Assembly (NCBI GenBank): GCA_934486615.1
Contig: CAKSQO010000001.1
Location: 1-64,000, forward strand
Source of the DNA: an uncultured Eubacteriales bacterium
GTDB taxonomy: Bacteria > Bacillota > Clostridia > Oscillospirales > Acutalibacteraceae
DNA: 64,000 nt
Direction: 5' to 3'
The position numbers were made by a program, and so were the translations under genes. Positions 8,484 to 16,426 of the stretch are shown here, in pieces. How positions within the stretch are numbered: position 1 is the first letter of the stretch; every line of letters starts with the position of its first letter. Under the pieces are notes generated by a model, which was not told the DNA's origin, did no database searches, and saw only the letters and a program-made list of their open reading frames with translations.

Positions 8484-8963
8484 ATGAAAGAGAAGCTGCT
8501 TTCTTTGCTTAACGAGGATGCAAGATATACCGCCGCCGAGCTGGCAACAATGCTCGGCTCGACTGAGGCAGAGGTGCGCGATATGGTCGCCGCTCTTGAA
8601 AAAGAGGGTGTTATCCGCGGCTACAAGGCGCTCATCGACTGGGCAAGTGTCGACGATCTGCACGTCACCGCTATCATAGAGGTCAACATCACCCCTCAGG
8701 CCGATGCGGGTTTTGAGGAGATCGCCGAGAGGATCGCGCAGTTTGAGTACGTCGAGGCCGTCTACCTTATGTCGGGCGGCTACGACCTGTGCGTGACCGT
8801 CACGGGTCAGACGTTCCGGAAGGTCGCCATGTTCGTGGCGAAGCGCCTTGCAACCATTCCGGAGGTAGTTTCAACTTCGACCCACTTCGTGCTCAGACGC
8901 TATAAGGATATGGGCGTTCAGATGTGCGACATAACCGACGACAGGGGGAAGGTTTCACTGTGA
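8484..8963 (+). CDS. Lrp/AsnC family transcriptional regulator
   Basis: Residues 1-55 form a winged helix-turn-helix of the AsnC type (LLSLLNEDARYTAAELATML then KEGVIRGYKALIDW). The rest is a RAM/ACT-like effector domain ending in a beta-strand segment with YDLCVTVTG. Length 159 is normal. The gene has AAGGAG upstream and overlaps the aminotransferase start (GTGA). Such Lrp-aminotransferase pairs are frequent in Clostridia, and the regulator usually controls the operon in response to an amino acid. The effector is unknown. Confidence 0.95.
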   Translation: MKEKLLSLLNEDARYTAAELATMLGSTEAEVRDMVAALEKEGVIRGYKALIDWASVDDLHVTAIIEVNITPQADAGFEEIAERIAQFEYVEAVYLMSGGYDLCVTVTGQTFRKVAMFVAKRLATIPEVVSTSTHFVLRRYKDMGVQMCDITDDRGKVSL

Positions 8964-10129
8964 TCGACTACTCGCAACACCTTAATCCCGATGTTGTGGC
9001 GCTGACCCCCTCGGGAATAAGAAAGTTCTTCGACCTGGCCGAGAGCATGGACGATGTTATCTCCCTCGGCGTGGGCGAGCCCGATTTTCCGACCCCGTGG
9101 CACATCAGGCAGGCGGGAATAAAGTCCATTGAGGACAAAAAAACGCGCTACACCGCAAACCGCGGTATGAAGGAGCTGTGCAAGGAAATCAGCGCCTATA
9201 TGCAGCGCAAATATTCGCTTGAATACGACCCCGCAAAGGAGGTCATCGTCTCTGTCGGCGGCAGCGAAGCCATCGACGGCGCGGTGCGCGCTCTGGTCAG
9301 GGCGGGCGACGAGGTAATAATCCCGCAGCCGAGCTTTGTCTGCTACGAGCCTATAGTCAGGCTTGCGGGCGGCACTCCCGTGCTTATCGAGACAAAGGCG
9401 GAGGACGAGTTCAAGCTGACGCCCGAGGCGCTTTCGGCCGCCGTAACCGATAAAACCAAGCTCGTTATTATGCCTTATCCGTGCAACCCGACGGGCGCCG
9501 TTATGGACAGAGGCGACCTTGAAAAAATCGCGCGTGTGATAATCGACAACGACCTGTTCGTGCTCTCGGACGAGATTTATTCCGAGCTGACCTACGGAAT
9601 GAAGCACACGTCCATCGCCGCCGTCGAAGGTATGCTCGAGCGCACCGTCGTCGTCAACGGCTTTTCCAAAACATACTCGATGACGGGCTGGCGGCTCGGC
9701 TACGCCTGCGGTCCCGACCCTGTCATCTCGCAGATGGTAAAAATTCACCAGTTCGCCATTATGAGCGCGCCGACCGTGTCGCAGTACGCGGCTGTCGAGG
9801 CTATGCGCAACGGCGACGGCGACATTGCCAAGATGCTCTCGCAGTACGATTCGCGCCGCAGGCTTATGGTCGACGGCTTCCGAAGGATAGGACTTGAATG
9901 CTTCGAGCCGCGCGGAGCGTTCTACGCATTCCCGTGCATCAGGAGCACGGGGCTTTCGAGCGATGAATTCTGCGAGCGGCTGCTTGCGTCGCACCACGTC
10001 GCAGTCATTCCGGGCACGGCGTTCGGCAAGAGCGGCGAGGGCTTCGTGCGCGCGTCCTACTGCTACTCGGTTGCGCATATTAAAGAAGCGCTCGAACGCA
10101 TCGACGCGTTCCTCAAGGAGATTAACTGA
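8960..10129 (+). CDS. PLP-dependent aminotransferase, class I/II (fold type I)
   Basis: The protein of about 390 residues has the class I/II signature: VGEPDFPTPWHI near the N-terminus, PYPCNPTGAVMD (pyridoxal-ring Asn), SDEIYSELTYG, and the Schiff-base lysine in NGFSKTYSMTGWRLGY, followed by a C-terminal arginine region. It transfers an amino group between an amino acid and a 2-oxo acid in the cytosol; substrate choice (aspartate, aromatic or alanine type) cannot be read. The start is the GTG at 8960, eight bases after AGGGGGAAGG and overlapping the regulator stop; an upstream ATG at 8924 inside the regulator lacks this site. Confidence 0.94.
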   Translation: MIDYSQHLNPDVVALTPSGIRKFFDLAESMDDVISLGVGEPDFPTPWHIRQAGIKSIEDKKTRYTANRGMKELCKEISAYMQRKYSLEYDPAKEVIVSVGGSEAIDGAVRALVRAGDEVIIPQPSFVCYEPIVRLAGGTPVLIETKAEDEFKLTPEALSAAVTDKTKLVIMPYPCNPTGAVMDRGDLEKIARVIIDNDLFVLSDEIYSELTYGMKHTSIAAVEGMLERTVVVNGFSKTYSMTGWRLGYACGPDPVISQMVKIHQFAIMSAPTVSQYAAVEAMRNGDGDIAKMLSQYDSRRRLMVDGFRRIGLECFEPRGAFYAFPCIRSTGLSSDEFCERLLASHHVAVIPGTAFGKSGEGFVRASYCYSVAHIKEALERIDAFLKEIN

Positions 10130-10132
10130 TTT

Positions 10133-10987
10133 ATGGACGCGATAAGGCTGCGTGCGTGCGCCAAGCTGAACTTAACGCTCGACGTGGTCGCGCGCCGCGA
10201 GGACGGCTATCATCAGCTTGAGATGATAATGCAGTCGGTCGACTTGTGTGACCTTATCACCGTGCGGCTCAATCGCAGCGGGCGCGTGACGGTCGAGTGC
10301 GGCGCGCTTTCGGGCGACGATAACCTCGCAGCCAAGGCAGCGCGGATGTATTTTGACGCCCTCGCGCCGGACTTCGGCGCGGAGATAAGCATCGAAAAAC
10401 GCATACCCGTCTGCGGAGGAACGGCGGGCGGCAGCGCCGATGCGGCGGGAGTGCTCGCGGCGCTTGACAAGGCGCTGCACCTTGCGACCGGGGACGAGCT
10501 TATCGCCATTGCAAAGCGGCTCGGTGCGGACGTTCCGTTCGCCATGGTCGGCGGCACGGCTCTGGTCGGAGGTATAGGCGAGCAGATTCGCCCGCTTAAA
10601 GCGCTGAAAGGGCTGACATTTGTGCTTGCGTCAGTCGGCGAAAAGGACTCGACCGGCAAGATGTTCGCCCGCGTCGACGCGCTTCAGACGAAAAAGCACC
10701 CCGACACCGCCGCCGTCGCCGCTGCGATAGAGAGCGGCAACGTGAGGGAAGCGGCGCGCGGCTTCGGTAACTCGTTCGATCCGCTGTGGGAAAATCCGAC
10801 CGCCGAAAAGGTGCGCGGCATAATGACGGCGTACGGCGCGCTCGGCTGCTCGGTGACAGGCTCCGGGCCGACTTTGTTCGGCTCGTTTTTAAATGAGGAC
10901 GATGCCGCCCGCTGCTGTGCTGAGCTTGAAAAGCTGACCTTCGCCTGTGTTTGCCGCCCGACGGAGCGCTCGATATTTTTTGAATAA
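10133..10987 (+). CDS. ispE: 4-diphosphocytidyl-2-C-methyl-D-erythritol kinase IspE
   Basis: This GHMP-family kinase of 284 residues starts with the substrate strand RACAKLNLTLDVVARREDGYH, has the ATP loop PVCGGTAGGSADAAG (glycine/serine rich, Pro-x3-Gly-Leu type variant) and ends with the GCSVTGSGPTLFG motif 3. IspE phosphorylates CDP-methylerythritol in the MEP isoprenoid pathway. The ATG follows the aminotransferase stop by three bases, with AAGGAG 12 bases upstream, so translation is probably coupled. A terminator follows immediately and runs up to the spoIIR start. Confidence 0.96.
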   Translation: MDAIRLRACAKLNLTLDVVARREDGYHQLEMIMQSVDLCDLITVRLNRSGRVTVECGALSGDDNLAAKAARMYFDALAPDFGAEISIEKRIPVCGGTAGGSADAAGVLAALDKALHLATGDELIAIAKRLGADVPFAMVGGTALVGGIGEQIRPLKALKGLTFVLASVGEKDSTGKMFARVDALQTKKHPDTAAVAAAIESGNVREAARGFGNSFDPLWENPTAEKVRGIMTAYGALGCSVTGSGPTLFGSFLNEDDAARCCAELEKLTFACVCRPTERSIFFE

Positions 10988-10993
10988 ACCGCA

Positions 10994-11032
10994 AAAAACC
11001 GCCCCATACTCTCGGTATGAAAGGCGGTTTTT
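10994..11032 (+). terminator. Terminator of ispE, touching the spoIIR start
   Basis: AAAAACCGCC (10994-11003) pairs with GGCGGTTTTT (11023-11032), and an inner CATAC/GTATG stem makes one long hairpin ending in T5. It ends five bases before the spoIIR ATG, and its right arm contains the only candidate ribosome site (AAGGCGG) for that gene. Confidence 0.85.
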
Positions 11033-11036
11033 ACTT

Positions 11037-11642
11037 ATGAAATTTAAGCCCAAGCATCTTCATATCGCGATGAGCCTTGCACTGTGCTTCGTAATACTAA
11101 TGAGCCTTGCGGGCTTTGACGCTCATTGCGAAAGCGTTCGCGGCAGCGTACTGCGGCTGCACATTCTCGCAAATTCGGACTCGGACTTTGACCGGTCGGT
11201 CAAGCTGAGCGTGCGCGACCGCGTGCTCGAAAGCTGCTCCGATCTGTTCGAGGGTGCACGTGATTTAAGCGAAGCCGAGCAGCGGGCGAGGGAGAGCCTG
11301 CCGCGGCTTGAGAAAGTCGCAAAAGCTGAGCTTGAGCGGCTCGGCTGCGACCTGCCCGTTACGGTCGAGGTCGGCGAGGACGACTTCGACACGCGCACCT
11401 ACGGCGACGTGACCCTGCCCGCGGGCAGATACACTGCCGTGAGGGTGCTCATCGGCGCAGCCGAGGGGCACAACTGGTGGTGCGTGTGCTACCCTAACAT
11501 CTGTCTTGCTGTAGCTGGGCAAAAGCAGGAGATAAGCTCCGTGCTCGACGAGGAGAACACTCGCATTGTGACAAGCGGCGGGTACAAGGTGCGCTTTAAA
11601 ATTGTAGAGCTCTACGAAGCCTTTGCCGAAAAATTCAGATGA
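11037..11642 (+). CDS. spoIIR: Stage II sporulation protein R (SpoIIR)
   Basis: The protein has a basic N-terminus and one hydrophobic export segment (residues 8-26), followed by the conserved SpoIIR opening VLRLHILANSDSDFDRSVKL and the later WWCVCYPNICL. SpoIIR is made in the forespore, secreted toward the mother cell, and triggers SpoIIGA to process pro-sigma-E. The ATG at 11037 was chosen because upstream codons lie in the ispE terminator. The putative Shine-Dalgarno AAGGCGG at 11021-11027 is locked in the hairpin, which is unusual. No sigma-F promoter was identified by eye. At about 201 residues the length is normal. Confidence 0.93.
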   Translation: MKFKPKHLHIAMSLALCFVILMSLAGFDAHCESVRGSVLRLHILANSDSDFDRSVKLSVRDRVLESCSDLFEGARDLSEAEQRARESLPRLEKVAKAELERLGCDLPVTVEVGEDDFDTRTYGDVTLPAGRYTAVRVLIGAAEGHNWWCVCYPNICLAVAGQKQEISSVLDEENTRIVTSGGYKVRFKIVELYEAFAEKFR

Positions 11643-11673
11643 GCCTGTGCCTGAACGTACTCAAAATCAGCGC

Positions 11674-11722
11674 AAAAAGCGCCCGAAGCGACGGTGAAAA
11701 TCCGCTGCTTCAGGCGCTTTTT
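11674..11722. terminator. Bidirectional terminator between spoIIR and the facing gene
   Basis: AAAAAGCGCCCGAAGC (11674-11689) pairs with GCTTCAGGCGCTTTTT (11707-11722), with one mismatch. A-tract and T-tract on the two sides suit both strands, since spoIIR and the minus-strand gene ending at 11749 converge here. Confidence 0.88.
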
Positions 11723-11748
11723 CGGCTTGTGAAAGGTAAGCCGCGCGG

Positions 11749-12036
11749 CTAAATCGTGCGGTCGGTTACGGTAACCTGCGTTATAACGTCGCGCAGGCGG
11801 TCACCGCCGACATTGTACTCAAGGATTTCGTCCGCCGTGGAGCAGTACATCTCTGTATCCTCTCGAAAGCTCACATATATGCAATAAACGCCGTCGCGAG
11901 GGTAGGTGATGTTGTAGGTTTGCCCCTTCCAGATGAACTCAACTTCACCGTGACACATCATGCAAAACTCGAAGTCGGCAATAGACACAAACCTGTTCTG
12001 CTCGGGTGTGTTGCAAGGGCATATTGTCTCTGACAC
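11749..12036 (-). CDS. Hypothetical cysteine-containing small protein
   Basis: The 95-residue protein has no hydrophobic or signal segment. It contains five cysteines, including a CPC near the N-terminus and a FCMMCHG stretch, and is otherwise acidic with short beta-prone segments. No family was recognised; a metal site is possible but not shown. The start is GTG at 12036 with GAGGAG eight bases upstream, which supports a real gene. It lies 85 bases after the metallophosphoesterase gene on the same strand and may share its transcript. The pair is followed by a bidirectional terminator. Confidence 0.7.
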   Translation of the reverse strand: MSETICPCNTPEQNRFVSIADFEFCMMCHGEVEFIWKGQTYNITYPRDGVYCIYVSFREDTEMYCSTADEILEYNVGGDRLRDVITQVTVTDRTI

Positions 12037-12121
12037 CTAAATTACTCCTCAAAAGTTAAAGTTTCTTATGTCAAAAACGCCGCGCTTTGAATTTGCCGTT
12101 CACGCGCGCGACGTTTGATTT

Positions 12122-12832
12122 TTATTCGTGCGCGGGCTTAGACAAGCCCAGCTCGTCGGGGATTATCGGCCACAGCTCGCTGAAAACCGAGATGTGACCG
12201 GGGGTGATGACCCTGTCCTCGTGCATACTGCCGAAGTACCACTGCTTGAACTTGCAGGAGCGGTTTATCTCCTCCAAAAAGCCGTTGAGCTTGTTGACGC
12301 GGTCAATTTTGCCCATACGCATAAGCATTGAGCTTTTGACAAGCGACGGCGGTTCGTGCGTCAGGATAACGTCGACGTTTTCGCCGACCTCCTCCAGATT
12401 CTCGACGCCCTCCATCATTTCCTCGGGGGTGGGGAGCTCCTCTTTCCACCACGTTTTGCGCTCGGTGCGCATTTCCTTATCATAGCTTTCGCCGCCGCCG
12501 AACGTGAAGAAGCTGACGCCGTCGATGTTGAATATCTGCCCGCGGCACATATGGTAGAGATTGCCCGAGATCCTATGTACGCGGCCGCCCTTCCACACCG
12601 TCTGACGGTAGCTGTAGAGCTTGTCAAAATTCTCGTGTGTGCCGTCGAGGAAGCAGACGTTGTACTTTCTGCCGCCGAGCTCCTCGAGTATCTTGGCTTC
12701 GCGGGAGCTTGCCTCCCAGATAAAGCCGAAGTCGCCGCAGATTATCAGCGTATCGCCGTTTTTGAGCTTTTTCAGCTGACGGTCGTAGAGTCTGTCCTCG
12801 TCGCCGTGCATATCGCCGGTAATGTATACCAC
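12122..12832 (-). CDS. Calcineurin-like metallophosphoesterase
   Basis: All five blocks of the dimetal phosphoesterase fold are visible: GDMHGD near the N-terminus, GDFGFIWE, DGTHENFD in the place of the usual GNHE, THEPPS, and SMHEDR in place of GHTH. These form a two-metal site that cleaves phosphomono- or diesters; the substrate is unknown. An upstream TTG at 12850 would put the GGAGGGG site inside the gene, whereas GTG at 12832 lies nine bases after it, so the shorter start (236 residues) was chosen. The gene is divergent from the carboxypeptidase-like gene at 12949. Confidence 0.9.
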   Translation of the reverse strand: MVYITGDMHGDEDRLYDRQLKKLKNGDTLIICGDFGFIWEASSREAKILEELGGRKYNVCFLDGTHENFDKLYSYRQTVWKGGRVHRISGNLYHMCRGQIFNIDGVSFFTFGGGESYDKEMRTERKTWWKEELPTPEEMMEGVENLEEVGENVDVILTHEPPSLVKSSMLMRMGKIDRVNKLNGFLEEINRSCKFKQWYFGSMHEDRVITPGHISVFSELWPIIPDELGLSKPAHE

Positions 12833-12948
12833 CTTGAAATACCCCTCCAAAAAAGTGCGACAAATGACGAAAAAACACTTTAATTATGTTAAGTCATCTG
12901 TTATAATCTATATATAAGTCATTCTACACTATTTTCGGAGCGATTTCA

Positions 12949-14250
12949 ATGAAAAAAACTGCATTTATTGTTTCCGTTGTTTTTATATTGGTAAGTTTAT
13001 TCTCCGTGTTCTCCGTCTCGGCCTACACTCCGACGTTTGAGGTGGCGGCAAACAACGCCCTGCTCGTCAATGTCGACACCGAGGACAGAGTCTATGCAAA
13101 GAACACCGATTCACGCATTTCTCCCGCTTCGACCGTGTTTATGATGGTGGCGCTCATTGTCGCCGAGCGCACCGACGACTTAAACGAGGTCGTGACCGTC
13201 AACACCGCCGCGACCGCTTCGCTTTCGGGCACGGGAGCGCTCGTCAGCCTGCTTAAAAACGGCGAACAGCTGACAGTTGAGCAGCTGCTGCACTTTCTGC
13301 TTATCTCGTCTTATAACGACGTCGCGCTTATATTCGCCGACCACATCAGCGGCGGCGCGGACGCGTTTGTCACGCTTATGAACGACAAGGCAGCCATACT
13401 CGGTATGGAGCACACGAGGTTTGCGTCTCCCACGGGGCTTACCCGCAGCGACCAGTACACTACCGTCGACGATATGTACCGCCTTGCAAAGGCGTTCTTT
13501 GCCAACAAGACGCTGACCGACATTCTCGCCAAGGCTCGCTTCAAGGTCGAGGCGACCAATCTGAGCAAGGCGCGCACGCTCGCGACCTCCAACCTGATGA
13601 GCGACCCGACCTCGTCTTACTATTATAAATATATGGTCTCGGGCAAGACGGGCAACGGCGACGAGGGCAGATGCCTTGTCTCCCTGTGCGAAAAAGAGGG
13701 GCAAAGCTATATTTGCCTTGTGTTCCGCTGCACCGACAAGTCGACCCGTCAGGAGTTCAAGGATACCAAGAACCTGCTCAACTGGATATTCGACGGCTTT
13801 GAGTACAAAACCGTCGTCAACGAGGGCGATATTGTGCCCGTCAGCGCCCCGATCGAGCTGTCGTGGGATACTGACAGTATGACCCTTGCCGCAGGCAGCA
13901 GCGTTGTTGCGCTTTTGCCCAAGGACGCCGACCTGTCTACCATCGAGTACAAGCCGCAGCTGTCTAAAGCCACCTTCGACGCTCCGATAAAGTCGGGAGA
14001 CGTGCTCGGCACGGCTTCGATCGTTTTTGCCGACGAGTCGATAGGCACGGTCGAGCTTGTGGCGACCGAGGATGTCGACGGCAGCACCGTGCTGAGGATT
14101 TGGCGCTTTCTTAAAAGCATCGTGACCAACATATTCTTTATCATCGGTGCAATCGTTGTCGCGGTCGGCTTTATCGTGCTGACTGTTATGGCTAACATCA
14201 AGGCAAAGCGCCGCCGCGAAAAAAAGCTGAGGCTTAAAAAACGTCTTTAA
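12949..14250 (+). CDS. D-Ala-D-Ala carboxypeptidase-like protein lacking the active-site lysine (S11 family)
   Basis: A signal peptide (residues 1-25) is followed by an S11 peptidase-like domain and a C-terminal membrane anchor (about residues 385-410) with a basic tail, as in DacF/PBP5. Of the three catalytic motifs, SxN (S121-Y-N123) and KTG (K233-T-G) are intact. The first, normally SxxK in PASTTK, reads PASTVF: Ser61 is kept but position 64 is Phe, codon TTT at 13138-13140. A penicillin-binding enzyme without that lysine should not acylate, so this is probably a pseudoenzyme or a protein with another role in the envelope. The gene starts with ATG and may be driven by TATAAT at 12902. Sequence error is unlikely because the neighbouring residues also differ (VFMMV for TKIMT). 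Confidence 0.88.
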   Translation: MKKTAFIVSVVFILVSLFSVFSVSAYTPTFEVAANNALLVNVDTEDRVYAKNTDSRISPASTVFMMVALIVAERTDDLNEVVTVNTAATASLSGTGALVSLLKNGEQLTVEQLLHFLLISSYNDVALIFADHISGGADAFVTLMNDKAAILGMEHTRFASPTGLTRSDQYTTVDDMYRLAKAFFANKTLTDILAKARFKVEATNLSKARTLATSNLMSDPTSSYYYKYMVSGKTGNGDEGRCLVSLCEKEGQSYICLVFRCTDKSTRQEFKDTKNLLNWIFDGFEYKTVVNEGDIVPVSAPIELSWDTDSMTLAAGSSVVALLPKDADLSTIEYKPQLSKATFDAPIKSGDVLGTASIVFADESIGTVELVATEDVDGSTVLRIWRFLKSIVTNIFFIIGAIVVAVGFIVLTVMANIKAKRRREKKLRLKKRL

Positions 14251-14255
14251 AATGC

Positions 14256-14303
14256 AAAAACCGCTTTCGCTCCGGATTCTGTTTGGGGCGGGAGCGGCTT
14301 TTT
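14256..14303 (+). terminator. Probable terminator after the carboxypeptidase-like gene
   Basis: AAAAACCGCT and AGCGGCTTTTT can pair around a long GC-rich loop that has its own partial GCTCC/GGAGC pairing. A T5 tract follows. The stem is imperfect, so the call is moderate. Confidence 0.6.
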
Positions 14304-14389
14304 CACCGAAGTGTTTGCTTGCGGTGAGGATTTTCATCGCAAATGAACTCTCGGTTCACGATTATTTTACATATCGGTCATATTTTGAG

Positions 14390-14418
14390 TTGCAAAATAC
14401 GCCGCGATATAGTAAAAT
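14390..14418 (+). promoter_or_regulatory. Sigma-A promoter of pgi
   Basis: TTGCAA, a 17-base spacer and TAAAAT. The two boxes are the same as in the adhE promoter. The start site would be near 14425. Confidence 0.8.
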
Positions 14419-14459
14419 AGACATATAAAAATTATCCCCTATACGAAAGGCTGGTTCAA

Positions 14460-15797
14460 ATGTCAATCAAATTCAGCGACAAGTATGCAAAGAGCTTTTT
14501 TAACGCCGACGAGCTGGTCGGTATCAGCTCGCAGGTCGCCGCCGCGCACGACCTTCTCCACAGCGGAAAGGGTCTCGGCAACGACTTCATCGGCTGGCTC
14601 GATCTGCCTGTCGATTACGATAAGGACGAGTTCGCCCGCATCAAGGCGGCCGCTGCCAAGATAATCTCCGACACCGATGTACTCATCGTCATCGGTATCG
14701 GCGGCTCTTACCTCGGAGCGCGCGCTGCGATAGAGTTTTTGACCTCTCCGTACTACAACAATCTCAAGAAGAACACGCCCGACATCTATTTTGTCGGCAA
14801 CTCCATCAGCGGAGCGGCGCTCAGCGACGTGCTCTCCATCTGCGAGGGCAAGCGCGTCAGCGTAAACGTTATCTCCAAGTCGGGCACGACCACCGAGCCC
14901 GCCATCGCTTTCCGCGTATTCCGCAAGCTGCTTGAGGACAGATACGGCAAGGACGGGGCCAAGGGCCGCATCTACTGCACGACCGACAAGGCGCGCGGCA
15001 CTCTTAAAGAGCTGGCTGACGCCGAGGGATATCAGACTTTCGTTGTCCCCGACGACGTCGGAGGCCGCTTCTCCGTTCTGACTGCGGTCGGTCTGCTGCC
15101 GATAGCCGTTGCGGGCGCCGACATCGACGCTCTTATGGCCGGCGCTGCCGCTGCGAGGGAGAAGTACAGCGTATGCGATGAGAATAACGAGTGCTACAAG
15201 TACGCCGCGCTCAGAAATATCCTTTACCGCAAGGGTAAGTCGATGGAGCTGCTCGTCAGCTACGAGCCGCGCTTCACGATGATGGCCGAGTGGTTCAAGC
15301 AGCTCTTCGGCGAGAGCGAGGGCAAGGACAATAAGGGCCTGTTCCCGAGCGCCGTCACGTTCTCGACCGACCTGCACTCTCTGGGTCAGTTCATTCAGGA
15401 GGGCAGCCGCACGATGTTCGAGACGGTCGTCACCTTCGCCGAATCCGACAAGGACGTTGTGATTGAAAAAGCCGCCGACGACGGCGACGGACTCAACTTC
15501 CTCTCCGGCAAGAGCATGTCGTATGTAAACGAGAAGGCCTTCGAGGGCACCGTTCTCGCTCATACCGACGGCGGCGTGCCGAACTTCGTTATTTCGGTCG
15601 AAAGACCCGACGAGTACAACCTCGGCGAGCTTATCTTCTTCTTTGAGAAAGCCTGCGCCGTCTCGGGATATATGCTCGGCGTAAACCCGTTCAACCAGCC
15701 TGGCGTCGAGAGCTACAAGAAGAATATGTTTGCTCTGCTCGGCAAGCCCGGCTACGAGGATCGCAAGGCGGAGCTTGAGGCGAGACTCGGCAAATAA
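14460..15797 (+). CDS. pgi: Glucose-6-phosphate isomerase
   Basis: The 445-residue protein matches the short Gram-positive Pgi. The phosphate-binding segment VIGIGGSYLGARAAIEF, the ISKSGTTTEPAIAFR loop, the VGGRFSVLTAVG signature and the C-terminal NPFNQPGVESYKKN with the catalytic lysine region are all present. It interconverts glucose-6-phosphate and fructose-6-phosphate in glycolysis. It has its own promoter and is followed after 45 bases by a P-loop protein gene, likely in the same transcript. The long open frame on the opposite strand is a codon-bias shadow. Confidence 0.98.
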   Translation: MSIKFSDKYAKSFFNADELVGISSQVAAAHDLLHSGKGLGNDFIGWLDLPVDYDKDEFARIKAAAAKIISDTDVLIVIGIGGSYLGARAAIEFLTSPYYNNLKKNTPDIYFVGNSISGAALSDVLSICEGKRVSVNVISKSGTTTEPAIAFRVFRKLLEDRYGKDGAKGRIYCTTDKARGTLKELADAEGYQTFVVPDDVGGRFSVLTAVGLLPIAVAGADIDALMAGAAAAREKYSVCDENNECYKYAALRNILYRKGKSMELLVSYEPRFTMMAEWFKQLFGESEGKDNKGLFPSAVTFSTDLHSLGQFIQEGSRTMFETVVTFAESDKDVVIEKAADDGDGLNFLSGKSMSYVNEKAFEGTVLAHTDGGVPNFVISVERPDEYNLGELIFFFEKACAVSGYMLGVNPFNQPGVESYKKNMFALLGKPGYEDRKAELEARLGK

Positions 15798-15842
15798 GTC
15801 GTCCACCGCTTTCGAGCGGATAAATATAAAGGAGATGTTCTT

Positions 15843-16259
15843 ATGATTTCATTGATTATCGGCAAAAAGGGTTCCGGCAAGACCAAGCACCTCGTCGAGC
15901 TCGTAAACGCAGCCGTTGATTCTTCGATGGGCAACGTCGTTTGCATCGAGAAAGGACTCAAGCTTACATACGATCTGACCCACAAGGCCAGACTGGTCGA
16001 CTCCGACGAGTTCGGCATTGACAATTACGACGCGCTCTACGGCTTCATCGCCGGTATGTGCGCCGGCAACTACGACCTGACCGACATCTTTGTCGACGCT
16101 ACTCTCCGCATCGGCGGCAGAGACTACGACAAGTTTGCCGATTTTGTTGAGAAGCTGTCGAAGCTGTGCACCGTCGCCTCGGCGAAGATCACCTTCACCG
16201 TCTCCTGCGACGAGAACGAGCTGCCCGCAAAGGTGTTCGACTTCGCCCAGAAGATCTGA
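15843..16259 (+). CDS. Small P-loop ATP-binding protein of unknown function
   Basis: The 138-residue protein begins with a Walker A loop (IIGKKGSGKTKHL, residues 5-17) and has a Walker B-like strand DIFVDAT near residue 82. No other domain or membrane segment is seen. It resembles a minimal P-loop NTPase found next to pgi or other housekeeping genes in Ruminococcaceae-type genomes (recollection, not checked). AAGGAG precedes the ATG, and a terminator follows. Possible roles as nucleotide kinase or signalling ATPase are not supported by more than the loop. Confidence 0.75.
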   Translation: MISLIIGKKGSGKTKHLVELVNAAVDSSMGNVVCIEKGLKLTYDLTHKARLVDSDEFGIDNYDALYGFIAGMCAGNYDLTDIFVDATLRIGGRDYDKFADFVEKLSKLCTVASAKITFTVSCDENELPAKVFDFAQKI

Positions 16260-16276
16260 ACTTCTCGTTTCTGAGG

Positions 16277-16316
16277 ACGGGGTCGGACGCGTTTAAAGCG
16301 TTCCGATCCCGTTTTT
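16277..16316 (+). terminator. Terminator of the pgi operon
   Basis: ACGGGGTCGGACGC pairs with GCGTTCCGATCCCGT across a short A/T loop, with one bulge, followed by T5. Confidence 0.85.
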
Positions 16317-16360
16317 CGGGATAAATTGATAAAGAAAGCGCATCAATTACCAAAAACCGC

Positions 16361-16389
16361 TTGACAAAGCGCTTTTTTGATAATATAAT
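16361..16389 (+). promoter_or_regulatory. Perfect-consensus sigma-A promoter of yceD-rpmF
   Basis: TTGACA, 17 bases, TATAAT. Start site near 16396. The -35 lies inside the arm span of a possible AAAGCGC/GCGCTTT hairpin (16334-16375), and an AATTGAT/ATCAATT inverted repeat lies just upstream (16324-16348); either could be a regulatory element but neither is recognised. Confidence 0.93.
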
Positions 16390-16426
16390 AACTCTTGTTC
16401 GGAATGTATGTATTGGGGTGATGTCT

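Noticed and set aside
14463..15806. Long open frame opposite pgi
   Set aside because: Same codon-bias shadow; no conserved features.
16361..16426. Upstream start for the DUF177 gene
   Set aside because: The codon lies on the -35 box of the promoter and before the likely start site.
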